Shown: one piece after another, positions 13,103 to 19,449 of the stretch
Layout: each line of letters begins with the position of its first letter
How positions within the stretch are numbered: the first letter of the stretch is position 1
Notes under the pieces: generated by a model
Told to the model about the DNA's origin: nothing
What the model saw: the letters and a program-made list of their open reading frames with translations, nothing else
Database searches by the model: none
Made by a program: the position numbers and the translations under genes
Origin: a virus
Direction: 5' to 3' (one strand)
IMG/VR virus record: IMGVR_UViG_3300042542_003300
Span: 1 to 35,209 of that record
Length of the DNA: 35,209 nt

Positions 13103-13315
13103 AAGATCGGACGGGGCCTGTAAAAATGCCCGGTCAACGATCTAGCAGCGAGCGCGGAAAACCCTTACAGCGCAAGCGATTGCCGGCTTAGCTCAGATGG
13201 TAGAGCAGCGGTTTTGTAATCGGGCAAACAGCCCCGAAAAATCAATGCACCGGGTGTAAAAGATCGGGCCATCTGCCGTCGATCCGTAAAGGGTTGCGGG
13301 GGTCTGTGTAAAAGG
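13083..13315. other. attP region with arm-type repeats
   Basis: Core: 5' half of a tRNA-Thr gene (13182-13219). On both sides are copies of a TGTAAAA motif in one orientation: TGTAAAAGATCGG at 13098-13110 and again exactly at 13255-13267, TGTAAAAA at 13119-13126, and TGTAAAAGG at 13307-13315. The left pair also forms an imperfect tandem repeat of about 21 bp (13083-13104, 13105-13125). Arm repeats flanking a tRNA-derived core immediately after int are the hallmark of a lambda-type attP. Confidence 0.85.
13182..13219 (+). pseudogene. 5' half of tRNA-Thr(UGU), attP core
   Basis: 38 bases fold as the 5' half of a tRNA: acceptor strand GCCGGCT, TA, D-stem GCTC/GAGC with loop AGATGGTA, A26, anticodon 5' stem GCGGT and loop TTTGTAA with anticodon TGT at 13215-13217. 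After the loop the sequence departs (TCGGGC instead of an ACCGC pairing strand), and no T-arm or CCA end follows. Not a functional tRNA alone; it is the segment shared with the host attB. Confidence 0.85.
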
Positions 13316-13333
13316 CCGCAGCCCTTAAGGCCG

Positions 13334-13618
13334 TCACTTCCACAGCTTCCACCATGGCCGGGGATCAACCGTCTGCCGGTGAGCATCCACGATAGCCACG
13401 GCTGCGGCTCTACGGCCATCGCACACGGTCAACGCGGCCTCTTGGCGTAGGGCCAGCGCCCCGAGATCGCCAACGGTCTCCAAAGGGCCGACGTCGGCCC
13501 TAGGGCAGGCTTCCCGCAGGATCGGCGGGACGTTGATCGTCAGGGGCCGGGGCGTGCCCGCGCATGACGCCAATAGACCCGCGCAGAGCATCAGTAAAGG
13601 CGGGATCAAGGCGCGCAT
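13334..13618 (-). CDS. Rz1-like outer-membrane lipoprotein spanin
   Basis: 94 aa from ATG 13618 (MRALIPPLLMLCAGLLASCAG). A lipoprotein signal peptide ends in the lipobox L-A-S-C with Cys19 as the modified residue. The mature part is soluble (TPRPLTINVPPILREACPRA, then an Ala/Val helix). Its first 119 bases lie inside the Rz-like gene in another frame, the nested arrangement typical of Rz/Rz1 spanin pairs. It would sit in the outer membrane and join Rz to fuse the membranes in the last lysis step. A longer frame to 13678 lacks the signal peptide at its start. Last gene of the late operon, facing attP. Confidence 0.82.
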   Translation of the reverse strand: MRALIPPLLMLCAGLLASCAGTPRPLTINVPPILREACPRADVGPLETVGDLGALALRQEAALTVCDGRRAAAVAIVDAHRQTVDPRPWWKLWK

Positions 13619-13859
13619 CCGCCCCCGGTGCTGACTGGACAACATCGACTTGCCTTTCTGCTTCCTGCCTGACGACAACTTCCGTGCGAACCGTCCGTTC
13701 GATTATGCCCGTGGTCTGTTCGGCGAGGGCTTGGCCCTGTTCGGCGACGACGGCGCGGGCCTTGGCATCCTTGGCCGCTCGCTGCTGAAACCAGCCGACG
13801 GCCAGCAGCAGGGCCAGCGCGAGGGTAGCAAGGGCGGCGATGATCGCGCGGGCGTTCAT
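13500..13859 (-). CDS. Rz-like inner-membrane spanin
   Basis: 119 aa. N-terminal membrane anchor IIAALATLALALLLAVGWF (residues 6-24), then a periplasmic coiled coil (QQRAAKDAKARAVVAEQGQA, IIERTVRTEVVVRQEAERQV). This is the topology of i-spanins such as lambda Rz. The ATG overlaps the endolysin stop (ATGA), and the Rz1-like gene starts inside it. Family sequence is not conserved; the call rests on topology, order and nesting. Confidence 0.82.
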   Translation of the reverse strand: MNARAIIAALATLALALLLAVGWFQQRAAKDAKARAVVAEQGQALAEQTTGIIERTVRTEVVVRQEAERQVDVVQSAPGADARLDPAFTDALRGSIGVMRGHAPAPDDQRPADPAGSLP

Positions 13860-14470
13860 CCCCAGCCCCCCGCCGTCAGCGCCGCGAGGTAGTGCCCCGC
13901 CTCCGCAGCGATCTCCTCGGCATGATCCCGACCATTAATGATCCGCCGGGCGTTCACGAAGTCGGTTTTCTCGGCGGTAATGTAGTGGCGCAGGGATCGT
14001 CCAGTGAACCAGCCTTCGGCCATGCCCCGCACCATGATCGCGGCGGCAATGTCGGAGCGCATGGCAAGGTCAGGGTTGCCGACTAGCGGGTAGCCGAGCG
14101 CGTCGCCCGCCTTCGCGTAATTGGCCTTCCACGTCAGCTGGACGTAGCCCCGACCGCAGTAGCGCACGCCGTCGCCGGGAATCGTGTTGCCCATCTTGCG
14201 AGCGCGAGCCGGATCGCGTCCACTGACGTCATACATGCGCGTGAAATAGGACGGCCCGCCCCATTCCTTGATCGGCTGCATCGTCCCGCCGGTTTCCCGG
14301 TCTGCCGTGGCCAGCGCGTAGGCGGTCCACTTGGGGCCCCATCCCGCCGCGCCGCACGCCGCCAGGATCGCGTTGACGCCATCGACCTCAGATTGGTCAA
14401 GAGACGAGCCGAGTAGGTTTGCGGCCTTGACGGAGGCGAAGAACGCCGCGCCGTTGCCCAGCTTGGTCAT
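13856..14470 (-). CDS. GH19-type endolysin
   Basis: 204 aa. Glycoside hydrolase family 19 lysozyme-like muramidase/chitinase fold: ALATADRETGGTMQPIKEWG (catalytic Glu in RETGG), then YCGRGYVQLTWKANYAKAGD, the family signature, and FVNARRIINGRD near the C-terminus. Cleaves peptidoglycan at host lysis. No signal peptide, so export needs a holin. Ribosome site AAGGA lies 6 bases before the ATG. Followed by the overlapping Rz/Rz1 genes, forming a canonical lysis end to the late operon. Confidence 0.92.
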   Translation of the reverse strand: MTKLGNGAAFFASVKAANLLGSSLDQSEVDGVNAILAACGAAGWGPKWTAYALATADRETGGTMQPIKEWGGPSYFTRMYDVSGRDPARARKMGNTIPGDGVRYCGRGYVQLTWKANYAKAGDALGYPLVGNPDLAMRSDIAAAIMVRGMAEGWFTGRSLRHYITAEKTDFVNARRIINGRDHAEEIAAEAGHYLAALTAGGWG

Positions 14471-14522
14471 TGCTTGTCCTTTGATGGTGAGGTATAAAAA
14501 GGGGCTGTGGCGCGGGTTCGCG

Positions 14523-14543
14523 GGCGGCTTTGTTCGCGGGCGT
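14523..14543. repeat. 21-bp direct repeat, copy 1
   Basis: Core GGCGGCTTTGTTCG followed by a GC tail. Matches 14604-14624 in 20 of 21 positions, 81 bp apart (a multiple of three). Lies in the segment upstream of the endolysin gene. Confidence 0.7.
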
Positions 14544-14603
14544 CACCATGCGCTTTAGGCCGGTGGAAATCCGGCGCGGGCTGAAGCGCCACATGCTTAA
14601 GGC

Positions 14604-14624
14604 GGCGGCTTTGTTCGGGGGCGT
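14604..14624. repeat. 21-bp direct repeat, copy 2
   Basis: Same core GGCGGCTTTGTTCG as copy 1, with one mismatch in 21 bases. On the minus strand both copies precede the endolysin ribosome site. Role unknown; could be a regulatory site or the trace of a small tandem duplication. Confidence 0.7.
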
Positions 14625-14640
14625 TCGGACGGGTCGCCGC

Positions 14641-14757
14641 CTACTTCCTTCGCGGATCAACCGCCCGCCTCATCGCCCACCGCGCCAGAACGACGCCGCA
14701 CGCGAGAACAGAGCCGACGCCCAGCGCGAAGCCGACCGCGAACGCCAGCAGAGCCAT
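14641..14757 (-). CDS. Small membrane protein, possible holin-class
   Basis: 38 aa: MALLAFAVGFALGVGSVLAC followed by GVVLARWAMRRAVDPRRK. One membrane span with a strongly basic tail, so N-out/C-in by the positive-inside rule. It overlaps another tiny membrane-protein frame (14670-14810) in a different phase and sits just upstream of the endolysin. Too short for the usual holin families, but the place and topology fit a pinholin or holin regulator. No homology claimed. Confidence 0.5.
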   Translation of the reverse strand: MALLAFAVGFALGVGSVLACGVVLARWAMRRAVDPRRK

Positions 14758-14810
14758 GCGACACCCACCCCGATAAGGACGCCCTCAGCGACGTGAACGA
14801 GCGGCCACAT
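14670..14810 (-). CDS. Small membrane protein overlapping previous stop
   Basis: 46 aa: MWPLVHVAEGVLIGVGVAWL with one short hydrophobic span, then a Ser/Arg/Trp-rich tail (CWRSRSASRWASALFSRAAS). Its ATG overlaps the TGA of the upstream gene (TGATG), implying coupling. The tail region is the out-of-phase reading of the 38-aa protein's span, so only one of the two may be functional. Confidence 0.42.
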   Translation of the reverse strand: MWPLVHVAEGVLIGVGVAWLCWRSRSASRWASALFSRAASFWRGGR

Positions 14811-15004
14811 CAGCCCGGTTCAGGATCGACCGGCAGCGACGCGGGGGCGGGATGCTTGCCCTTGCCCAGACGCTTCAGCTTCACCCGGAAGCCTGCATCG
14901 ACCATCGCCTGAACCCATTCGGCGCGCTTGGCGTACCAGGCGGCATTGCGGCGGGTTTCCCAGCCGGGTTGCGCCATTTCCTCGGGAGTGATTGGCGGGA
15001 GCAT
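14810..15004 (-). CDS. Hypothetical protein
   Basis: 64 aa from ATG 15004, overlapping the phosphoesterase stop (TAATG). Starts MLPPITPEEMAQPGWETRRN; the middle is helical (AAWYAKRAEWVQAMVDAGFR) and the tail basic then Pro-rich. A longer frame to 15043 is not preferred because of the coupled start. Not recognised. Confidence 0.65.
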   Translation of the reverse strand: MLPPITPEEMAQPGWETRRNAAWYAKRAEWVQAMVDAGFRVKLKRLGKGKHPAPASLPVDPEPG

Positions 15005-16170
15005 TACGCAGCCTCCAGCCGACGAATACGCCTTAGCGAGCAAGTGTGACGCTCCACTTCGCCGTCCTCTTTGTGCAGGGTGATCGCTTGAACGTCGCGC
15101 TTTGACCTGTAGCCCGCGCCGTGGTGGTGAGCGTCAGACGCCGCCAGCGTGCGGACGTACTCGACCACGCAACCGTTATATTCCTTGACGTCCTTGTGGT
15201 GGACGTGACCGACGATCCAGAGGCGGAAGTCTGTTTGCCCCCATAGCGCGGGAACATCCGTCGCCATCAGCAGGGGAAGGTCTTTGCCCTTGGCGCCGTC
15301 GCCGTGACAGGTGCCGATCAGGTTCCGCCCAAAGGCATAGTACCAATACGGGTTCGGGCTAGTGATGATCTCAGCGCGGGGCTCGGCCTCGTATGCCATC
15401 TCCATCATCAGGTTTAGATGGAGCGCGGTTTCGCTGTCGTGGTTGCCGGTGTCGCCCCGGAAGATCACCCGCTCATGCTTTTCCAGCAGCCGCGTCATCT
15501 GGTAGCGGCGGACCCGCAAGGCGACCCGCGTAACCTGCGCGTGGCGCCCGTGAACGTCCAGCTCATGACCAGATCGCGGCGTGCGGTTTTTGCTGTTGTC
15601 GGCGTGGGTGCTGTCGCCCTTGTCGTTCAGGATGGCGAGGCGCGAGGGCGGGGTAGAGGCGACAAGCCGGTCAATGGCCGCGCACTGAAGCCGCTCAAAC
15701 TCCACCAGGTCGAAAGCCGCGCCGGTCTCCTCCTCCCATGCGTACAGGCCCGCGTGAGGGTCGCCTATGGGATAGATGGTGATAAGGTCGTCAAGGCAGC
15801 GGGTCGGAGCCGCAATCGGCTCATGGATCGGCAAGTCCTCGCGGAACACCTCACGCATTGCGGCGAGGTGGTCGGCTACGTCCGCCGCGTTGGGATGCTG
15901 CCGTTCCCAGACCCGCTCGACCCCGGCGGCGCTGCGCTGAATCGTAACCTTCCCCATCGCGTAGCCCGGCGCGACGCCTGCGGAAAAGTGCCCCGGCGCG
16001 TAGCCCGCTCGCGCGGCCTTGGCCCTTACCGCCCCCATCGCCTGGTCAATGCACGACGGGTGAACGCCCATCGCAACAGCGGCCTTGCGGTTAGACCCGT
16101 GCTGAATAACCGCGTCGATAATCTCGGATTGCCGTTCCGTCGCCCACTGTTTGAGATTGGGGTCGGCCAT
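15004..16170 (-). CDS. Calcineurin-like metallophosphoesterase
   Basis: 388 aa from ATG 16170. Metal-binding motifs in family order: IYPIGDPHAGL (D-x-H), LNDKGDSTHADN (GD), FRGDTGNHDS (GNHD) and LWIVGHVHHKD (GHxHH). This set is that of Mre11/SbcD-like and related phosphoesterases. An N-terminal region (residues 8-55, QSEIIDAVIQHGSNRKAAVA and MGVHPSCIDQAMGAVRAKAA) looks like a helix-turn-helix. Related phage proteins are annotated as DNA exonucleases or phosphatases. Its position within the lysis/late cluster and not with the replication genes is unusual. All catalytic motifs are intact. Confidence 0.85.
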   Translation of the reverse strand: MADPNLKQWATERQSEIIDAVIQHGSNRKAAVAMGVHPSCIDQAMGAVRAKAARAGYAPGHFSAGVAPGYAMGKVTIQRSAAGVERVWERQHPNAADVADHLAAMREVFREDLPIHEPIAAPTRCLDDLITIYPIGDPHAGLYAWEEETGAAFDLVEFERLQCAAIDRLVASTPPSRLAILNDKGDSTHADNSKNRTPRSGHELDVHGRHAQVTRVALRVRRYQMTRLLEKHERVIFRGDTGNHDSETALHLNLMMEMAYEAEPRAEIITSPNPYWYYAFGRNLIGTCHGDGAKGKDLPLLMATDVPALWGQTDFRLWIVGHVHHKDVKEYNGCVVEYVRTLAASDAHHHGAGYRSKRDVQAITLHKEDGEVERHTCSLRRIRRLEAA

Positions 16171-16234
16171 CAATCACCTGTCGGAAGATCAGCCCGGCCC
16201 TTGGGCCAGTGGCCGAAGGTTTCAGGGTTGCCGT

Positions 16235-16516
16235 TTAGGGAGTGGCTTGTTCAACCGGCGGGGGCGGTGTCGGGCTTCCGCGCCAACCGGCGGCAAGCTT
16301 GGCCCAGTCTACAAGGCTGGCGCCCATCATATAACAGCCCATGACCACGACGTTCTGCGCGATCAAGGCTATCGCCACCCACTTAAGCGCATCCGCGTCA
16401 GTCAGCTTGGCGATGATAACGCCGACGCCAACAGCGGTGAGCCCGCCTAGTGTGAACGTGTATATACGCCGCCACTTGAAGCTGACTTCGGCGGGCGTGT
16501 CGTCAGCCCCGCTCAC
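16235..16516 (-). CDS. Two-span membrane protein, holin candidate
   Basis: 93 aa from GTG 16516 (GTGA overlap with the upstream gene's stop). Two membrane spans: IYTFTLGGLTAVGVGVIIAK (about 18-38) and ALKWVAIALIAQNVVVMGCY (about 43-66), with a Pro-rich C-terminal tail (GSPTPPPPVEQATP). Short cytoplasmic N-terminus. Two-span topology and location upstream of the endolysin fit a class II holin. No family match can be asserted from the sequence alone. Confidence 0.6.
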   Translation of the reverse strand: MSGADDTPAEVSFKWRRIYTFTLGGLTAVGVGVIIAKLTDADALKWVAIALIAQNVVVMGCYMMGASLVDWAKLAAGWRGSPTPPPPVEQATP

Positions 16517-16809
16517 GACGCCGACCCACCGGGGCGACGACGGCGCGGAGACGGCTCCTCGATGACGAAGTGCCGTTCCAGCAATTCGCGAACGTATTTA
16601 AGCTGTTCCTCGACCCTGATCAGAGCATCTGCCGTGCTACGGTGCGCCTTGGCCTCTGCCTCGGCCCTGGCATTCGTCGCCGCGATGTCGCGCTCCATCG
16701 CAGCGGCGGCTTTTTCGGAGGTGTTCACACGGCCTTCCAATCGGACCAGCCAGACGACAGCCGCGACCGCAGCCAGTCCAATCGTGATTAGTTCACCCGA
16801 GACAGGCAT
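16513..16809 (-). CDS. Membrane-anchored coiled-coil protein
   Basis: 98 aa from ATG 16809, with GGTGA 7 bases upstream; a GTG at 16821 is the alternative. One N-terminal span ELITIGLAAVAAVVWLVRLE, then a long charged helix (RVNTSEKAAAAMERDIAATN, ALIRVEEQLKYVRELLERHF) and a basic tail. Topology resembles phage lysis-cassette proteins of the i-spanin or holin-partner type. It overlaps the two-span protein by GTGA. First gene of the lysis half of the late operon after the ejection proteins. Confidence 0.68.
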   Translation of the reverse strand: MPVSGELITIGLAAVAAVVWLVRLEGRVNTSEKAAAAMERDIAATNARAEAEAKAHRSTADALIRVEEQLKYVRELLERHFVIEEPSPRRRRPGGSAS

Positions 16810-16866
16810 CGGCGGTTTCACCGTTTACAGTTGGGGGTTTGGGGAGTTTGGCGGTAAGGTCGGCCC

Positions 16867-17160
16867 ATGAAGCCCATCCGCTGGGAACTCGGGAGCTATA
16901 TGGCGGCCAACAGCAAAGTGCTGCCCGGCGCGTTCTTCATGGTCTGGGGCGTGGCCCTCGCCATCATTTTTGTGCGGGAACTTTGCGCGGAGGGTTGGCG
17001 GTTGCTCCGTAAGCACCTGCTCCCCGTGAAAGTCGTTGAACTAGAACGGCTACGGCGGGATCAGATGCTGCAAGACCCGCGAGTTCGCGCTGCGCTGATT
17101 GGGAAGATGCCCCGCCCTGCGCCATCAGCCGCAAGAGATCATCTACCTTCTGACGAGTGA
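16867..17160 (+). CDS. Plus-strand membrane protein within late region
   Basis: 97 aa on the strand opposite to all surrounding late genes. AAGG lies 7 bases before the ATG. One membrane span PGAFFMVWGVALAIIFV (about 20-37), then a basic helical region (RLLRKHLLPVKVVELERLRR). The first 97 bases fall in a stretch with no minus-strand gene; the rest is antisense to the end of the 587-aa protein. Could be a moron, expressed in the lysogen, for example for superinfection exclusion. Could also be chance; no promoter was found. Confidence 0.42.
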   Translation: MKPIRWELGSYMAANSKVLPGAFFMVWGVALAIIFVRELCAEGWRLLRKHLLPVKVVELERLRRDQMLQDPRVRAALIGKMPRPAPSAARDHLPSDE

Positions 17161-18727
17161 TGCGGTCGGCGGCGAATTTGGACACCACGCCCGCCGCGCC
17201 GGGAACAGCGCCCAGAGGACCGGCCACCGCAGCGGCGCCGAGATTGCCCGCCGCCATGAGGCCCGACCCTTGCGGTGACAACTTGCCGACCAGCCGCAGG
17301 GCGTTTTGCCCCGGCGTCCCCATGATGATTTCATCCATCGCCGCAATCTCCTCGGGGGAGAAGTTGCCGCCCTTTTCACGAAGCGCGCGGATGTTCTGAC
17401 GAATGGCGTTGTCTTCGTTGCCACCAGAGCCCGTTGACCCTGCCCGACGCACGGCCCGCCCGGTAGCATCTTCGACGCTTTGCACCTTGCGGAACCGGGT
17501 GTTGAGGTCGCGCGCGTTGTTGATAAGCGACGCGGCATCGTCAGCAGAGCCCGCGTTGACCATAGGCGACCCGGCAATAAAATCGTCTATTTCTTCGATC
17601 ATTTTCTGACCGAAGAACCGTTCGGCCTCATCCGGGGCGTTGGCGACGTCTCGGCGGACGATTTGGCGAAGCTGATCCAGTTGCGTCAGCGTCATCGGCT
17701 CGCCGCGTAGGCCGTTGATGTCCTCAAGCATAGAAGCGGCTTTTGGATGACGCGCGGGATTAATGCGGAACTCCCCGACCTTGGCCGTGATACGGTCGGC
17801 GAGATCGTCCAAGGCTTGGGGGGCATAGGTCACGCCTGCATCATCAGCAGCTTTGTAAGCGGCGCGCGTTTGAACGCGAAGATCGTCAGCGTTTGGAACA
17901 GCCTTGGGCCCGGGCGGCTTGGGGATGCGTTTGCCGCCCAATGCGCCGCCAAGCGCGCCGCCGGTAAGTCCGCCGACGAGGCCACCCGTAAGGGCCGATT
18001 GGCCTCGCTCTGCCATAGTGCCGCGATCCAGCGCGCCCATAACAGAGCCTTGGGCGGCCCCGACAAGCGCGCCCTGCGCTGCGGCTCCCATCCGCGTTGC
18101 AGCGGCAGGCATAGCCCCCATTGGGACCATGATGGTTGCAGTGGTACCAAGTCCACCGGCGGCTCCCGCGACAAGCGGTCGGCGCTCACGGGCGTCATCT
18201 TCAACGCGCTGCACAGTATCCATATTGCGCGCAAAGGCATCGCCAACACCGCGCATCAACGGCGAAAGCCCCACAGGGGCCTCTCCTTCCACGACGCGCG
18301 GCCTTACCTTGCCGGTGACAAGATCGGCGACCGTCCCCAGCCCGGCGGTAAACTCGTCTCCGATGCCCGCCCGGCGGTTAAAGTTTGCCGCTAGCCCAGC
18401 CGCCTCGTTCAAAAACGGCACACCCTTGCCTCGCGTGCCGGTCTTACGCGGCGCGGTGACAATGGGATTGCCCGCGTCCGCATTCTCATTCAGGCGAATG
18501 TTGCCCTTCGGATCGCGGTAGTATGAGCCCTTGGGGATGGCCGTGCGCGACTGGCCACCCGACAGGTCGAACGGCGAGGCGTAGCTGCCTTGGCCTTTAG
18601 GCTTGACCGGCGGAACCGTTTTGGGAGCCGGGTAACGCTTTCGCATGGCCCCGGCAATTGTGGCCTGCGGTGTGCCGTCCGGGAACTCGTAGACAACACC
18701 GTCAGGGCCTTCAATTTCAATCGGCAT
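16964..18727 (-). CDS. Probable virion ejection/internal protein
   Basis: 587 aa. Opens with a short structured module (PIEIEGPDGVVYEFPDGTPQ, then AGAMRKRYPAP), then a PFDLSGGQSRT module shared with the preceding gene. A Gly/Ala-rich hydrophobic stretch follows at about 195-265 (ALTGGLVGGLTGGALGGALG). The C-terminal half is helical (DELs and LDQLRQIVRRDVANAPDEAE) and ends with another Ala/Gly segment. Large, partly hydrophobic, repeat-poor proteins after the tail hub in short-tailed phages are usually ejected with the DNA to form a channel. No lytic transglycosylase motif seen. Overlaps the upstream gene by TAATG. Confidence 0.65.
   Translation of the reverse strand: MPIEIEGPDGVVYEFPDGTPQATIAGAMRKRYPAPKTVPPVKPKGQGSYASPFDLSGGQSRTAIPKGSYYRDPKGNIRLNENADAGNPIVTAPRKTGTRGKGVPFLNEAAGLAANFNRRAGIGDEFTAGLGTVADLVTGKVRPRVVEGEAPVGLSPLMRGVGDAFARNMDTVQRVEDDARERRPLVAGAAGGLGTTATIMVPMGAMPAAATRMGAAAQGALVGAAQGSVMGALDRGTMAERGQSALTGGLVGGLTGGALGGALGGKRIPKPPGPKAVPNADDLRVQTRAAYKAADDAGVTYAPQALDDLADRITAKVGEFRINPARHPKAASMLEDINGLRGEPMTLTQLDQLRQIVRRDVANAPDEAERFFGQKMIEEIDDFIAGSPMVNAGSADDAASLINNARDLNTRFRKVQSVEDATGRAVRRAGSTGSGGNEDNAIRQNIRALREKGGNFSPEEIAAMDEIIMGTPGQNALRLVGKLSPQGSGLMAAGNLGAAAVAGPLGAVPGAAGVVSKFAADRITRQKVDDLLRLMAQGGASSQSAQRELAGLAASDPAVAVLVQRLSRGAGAYGATANPPRKVPAQK
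18461..18575 (-). repeat. Duplicated PFDLSGGQSRT module (copy in 587-aa protein)
   Basis: Encodes about 40 residues: SPFDLSGGQSRTAIPKG, YRDPKGNIRLNENADAGNPI. It matches the module at 18849-18970 in the adjacent gene, about 30 of 42 residues identical and DNA clearly alignable. Confidence 0.85.
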
Positions 18728-19449
18728 TATTCAAAGGCCCCGGTTTGCGGATTGTAACGCATGCGCCGTTGGCCGGCCGCCTTGGCAGGCGCGGGCTTGC
18801 GCGGAGCCGTGGCAGCGACCGAAGCCGCTACCGGCTTCCGCACCGGAACAATGATCGGATTACCCGCGTCGCCGTTGTCGTTGCGGCGGATGTTGCCTTC
18901 CGGGTCGCGGTACATGGCGCCGATTGGAACCGTCGTGCGCGATTGCCCACCTGACAGGTCGAAGGGGTTGTCTTCAGTCAGCCCCGGCGTCCGCGCGATG
19001 ACCGCTTGACGCACTCTGTCGAGATTGTTGTCGAACTGCTTTTCGCCTTGCGCCGGGTCGAGGTTGCCAGACGTGGCTTGAAGCATTTGAAGCTCGGGCA
19101 CCGCAATGCCGCCCAACGCACCGCCGGTTGGCGACGCGCGACGCATAGCGGAAAGTTCGCCAAATGCGTTTCGCGCTTTCAGCGTGTCCACATCAGCGGC
19201 AAAATTGTAAGCGTTCCACCCCGGAACATTGCTCAGCAACCCGCCAATGGTCCCGGTGTTGTCCCAGGTGGACCGGTCACGGAGATCGCTCAAAGACCTA
19301 AGCGTGTCTTGCTCGCGCGCAAACTCATTAGACGGAACGGCTTTGGAGTTTGGCCCCGTACCCGGAACCGCAACCCAAAAACCGCCCTCGTACTTGAGCT
19401 TTTGCCCCGTCTTGGGATTGGTGGCCGTCTGGCCTTCACGAAATTCCAT
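18727..19449 (-). CDS. Probable virion-associated protein
   Basis: 240 aa. Begins MEFREGQTATNPKTGQKLKY, a short beta-like module with FWVAV. A helical middle follows (TLKARNAFGELSAMRRASPT, GGIAVPELQMLQATSGNLDP). Residues about 160-200 hold the PFDLSGGQSRT module shared with the next gene. The C-terminus is Ala/Pro/Lys-rich and ends RRMRYNPQTGAFE, a peptide echoing the N-terminal NPKTG motif. Located between two other probable ejection proteins and coupled to both (TGATG, TAATG). Function inferred from position. Confidence 0.65.
   Translation of the reverse strand: MEFREGQTATNPKTGQKLKYEGGFWVAVPGTGPNSKAVPSNEFAREQDTLRSLSDLRDRSTWDNTGTIGGLLSNVPGWNAYNFAADVDTLKARNAFGELSAMRRASPTGGALGGIAVPELQMLQATSGNLDPAQGEKQFDNNLDRVRQAVIARTPGLTEDNPFDLSGGQSRTTVPIGAMYRDPEGNIRRNDNGDAGNPIIVPVRKPVAASVAATAPRKPAPAKAAGQRRMRYNPQTGAFE
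18849..18970 (-). repeat. Duplicated PFDLSGGQSRT module (copy in 240-aa protein)
   Basis: Encodes NPFDLSGGQSRTTVPIG, YRDPEGNIRRNDNGDAGNPI. Paralogous to 18461-18575; about 390 bp separates the two copies. Confidence 0.85.

Noticed and set aside
13219-13241. Intrinsic terminator after int at the attP stem TCGGG...CCCGA
   Set aside because: The stem is followed by A, not T, on the plus strand and lacks a T-run in the needed place on the minus strand; better read as part of attP.
13182-13258. Functional tRNA-Thr gene
   Set aside because: Only the 5' half matches a tRNA; the anticodon 3' strand does not pair and there is no T-arm or acceptor 3' end.
14397-14660. 87-codon minus-strand frame upstream of the endolysin
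   Set aside because: TTG start, overlaps the endolysin start by 74 bases, Arg/Pro-rich; kept only as a possible home of the 21-bp repeat.
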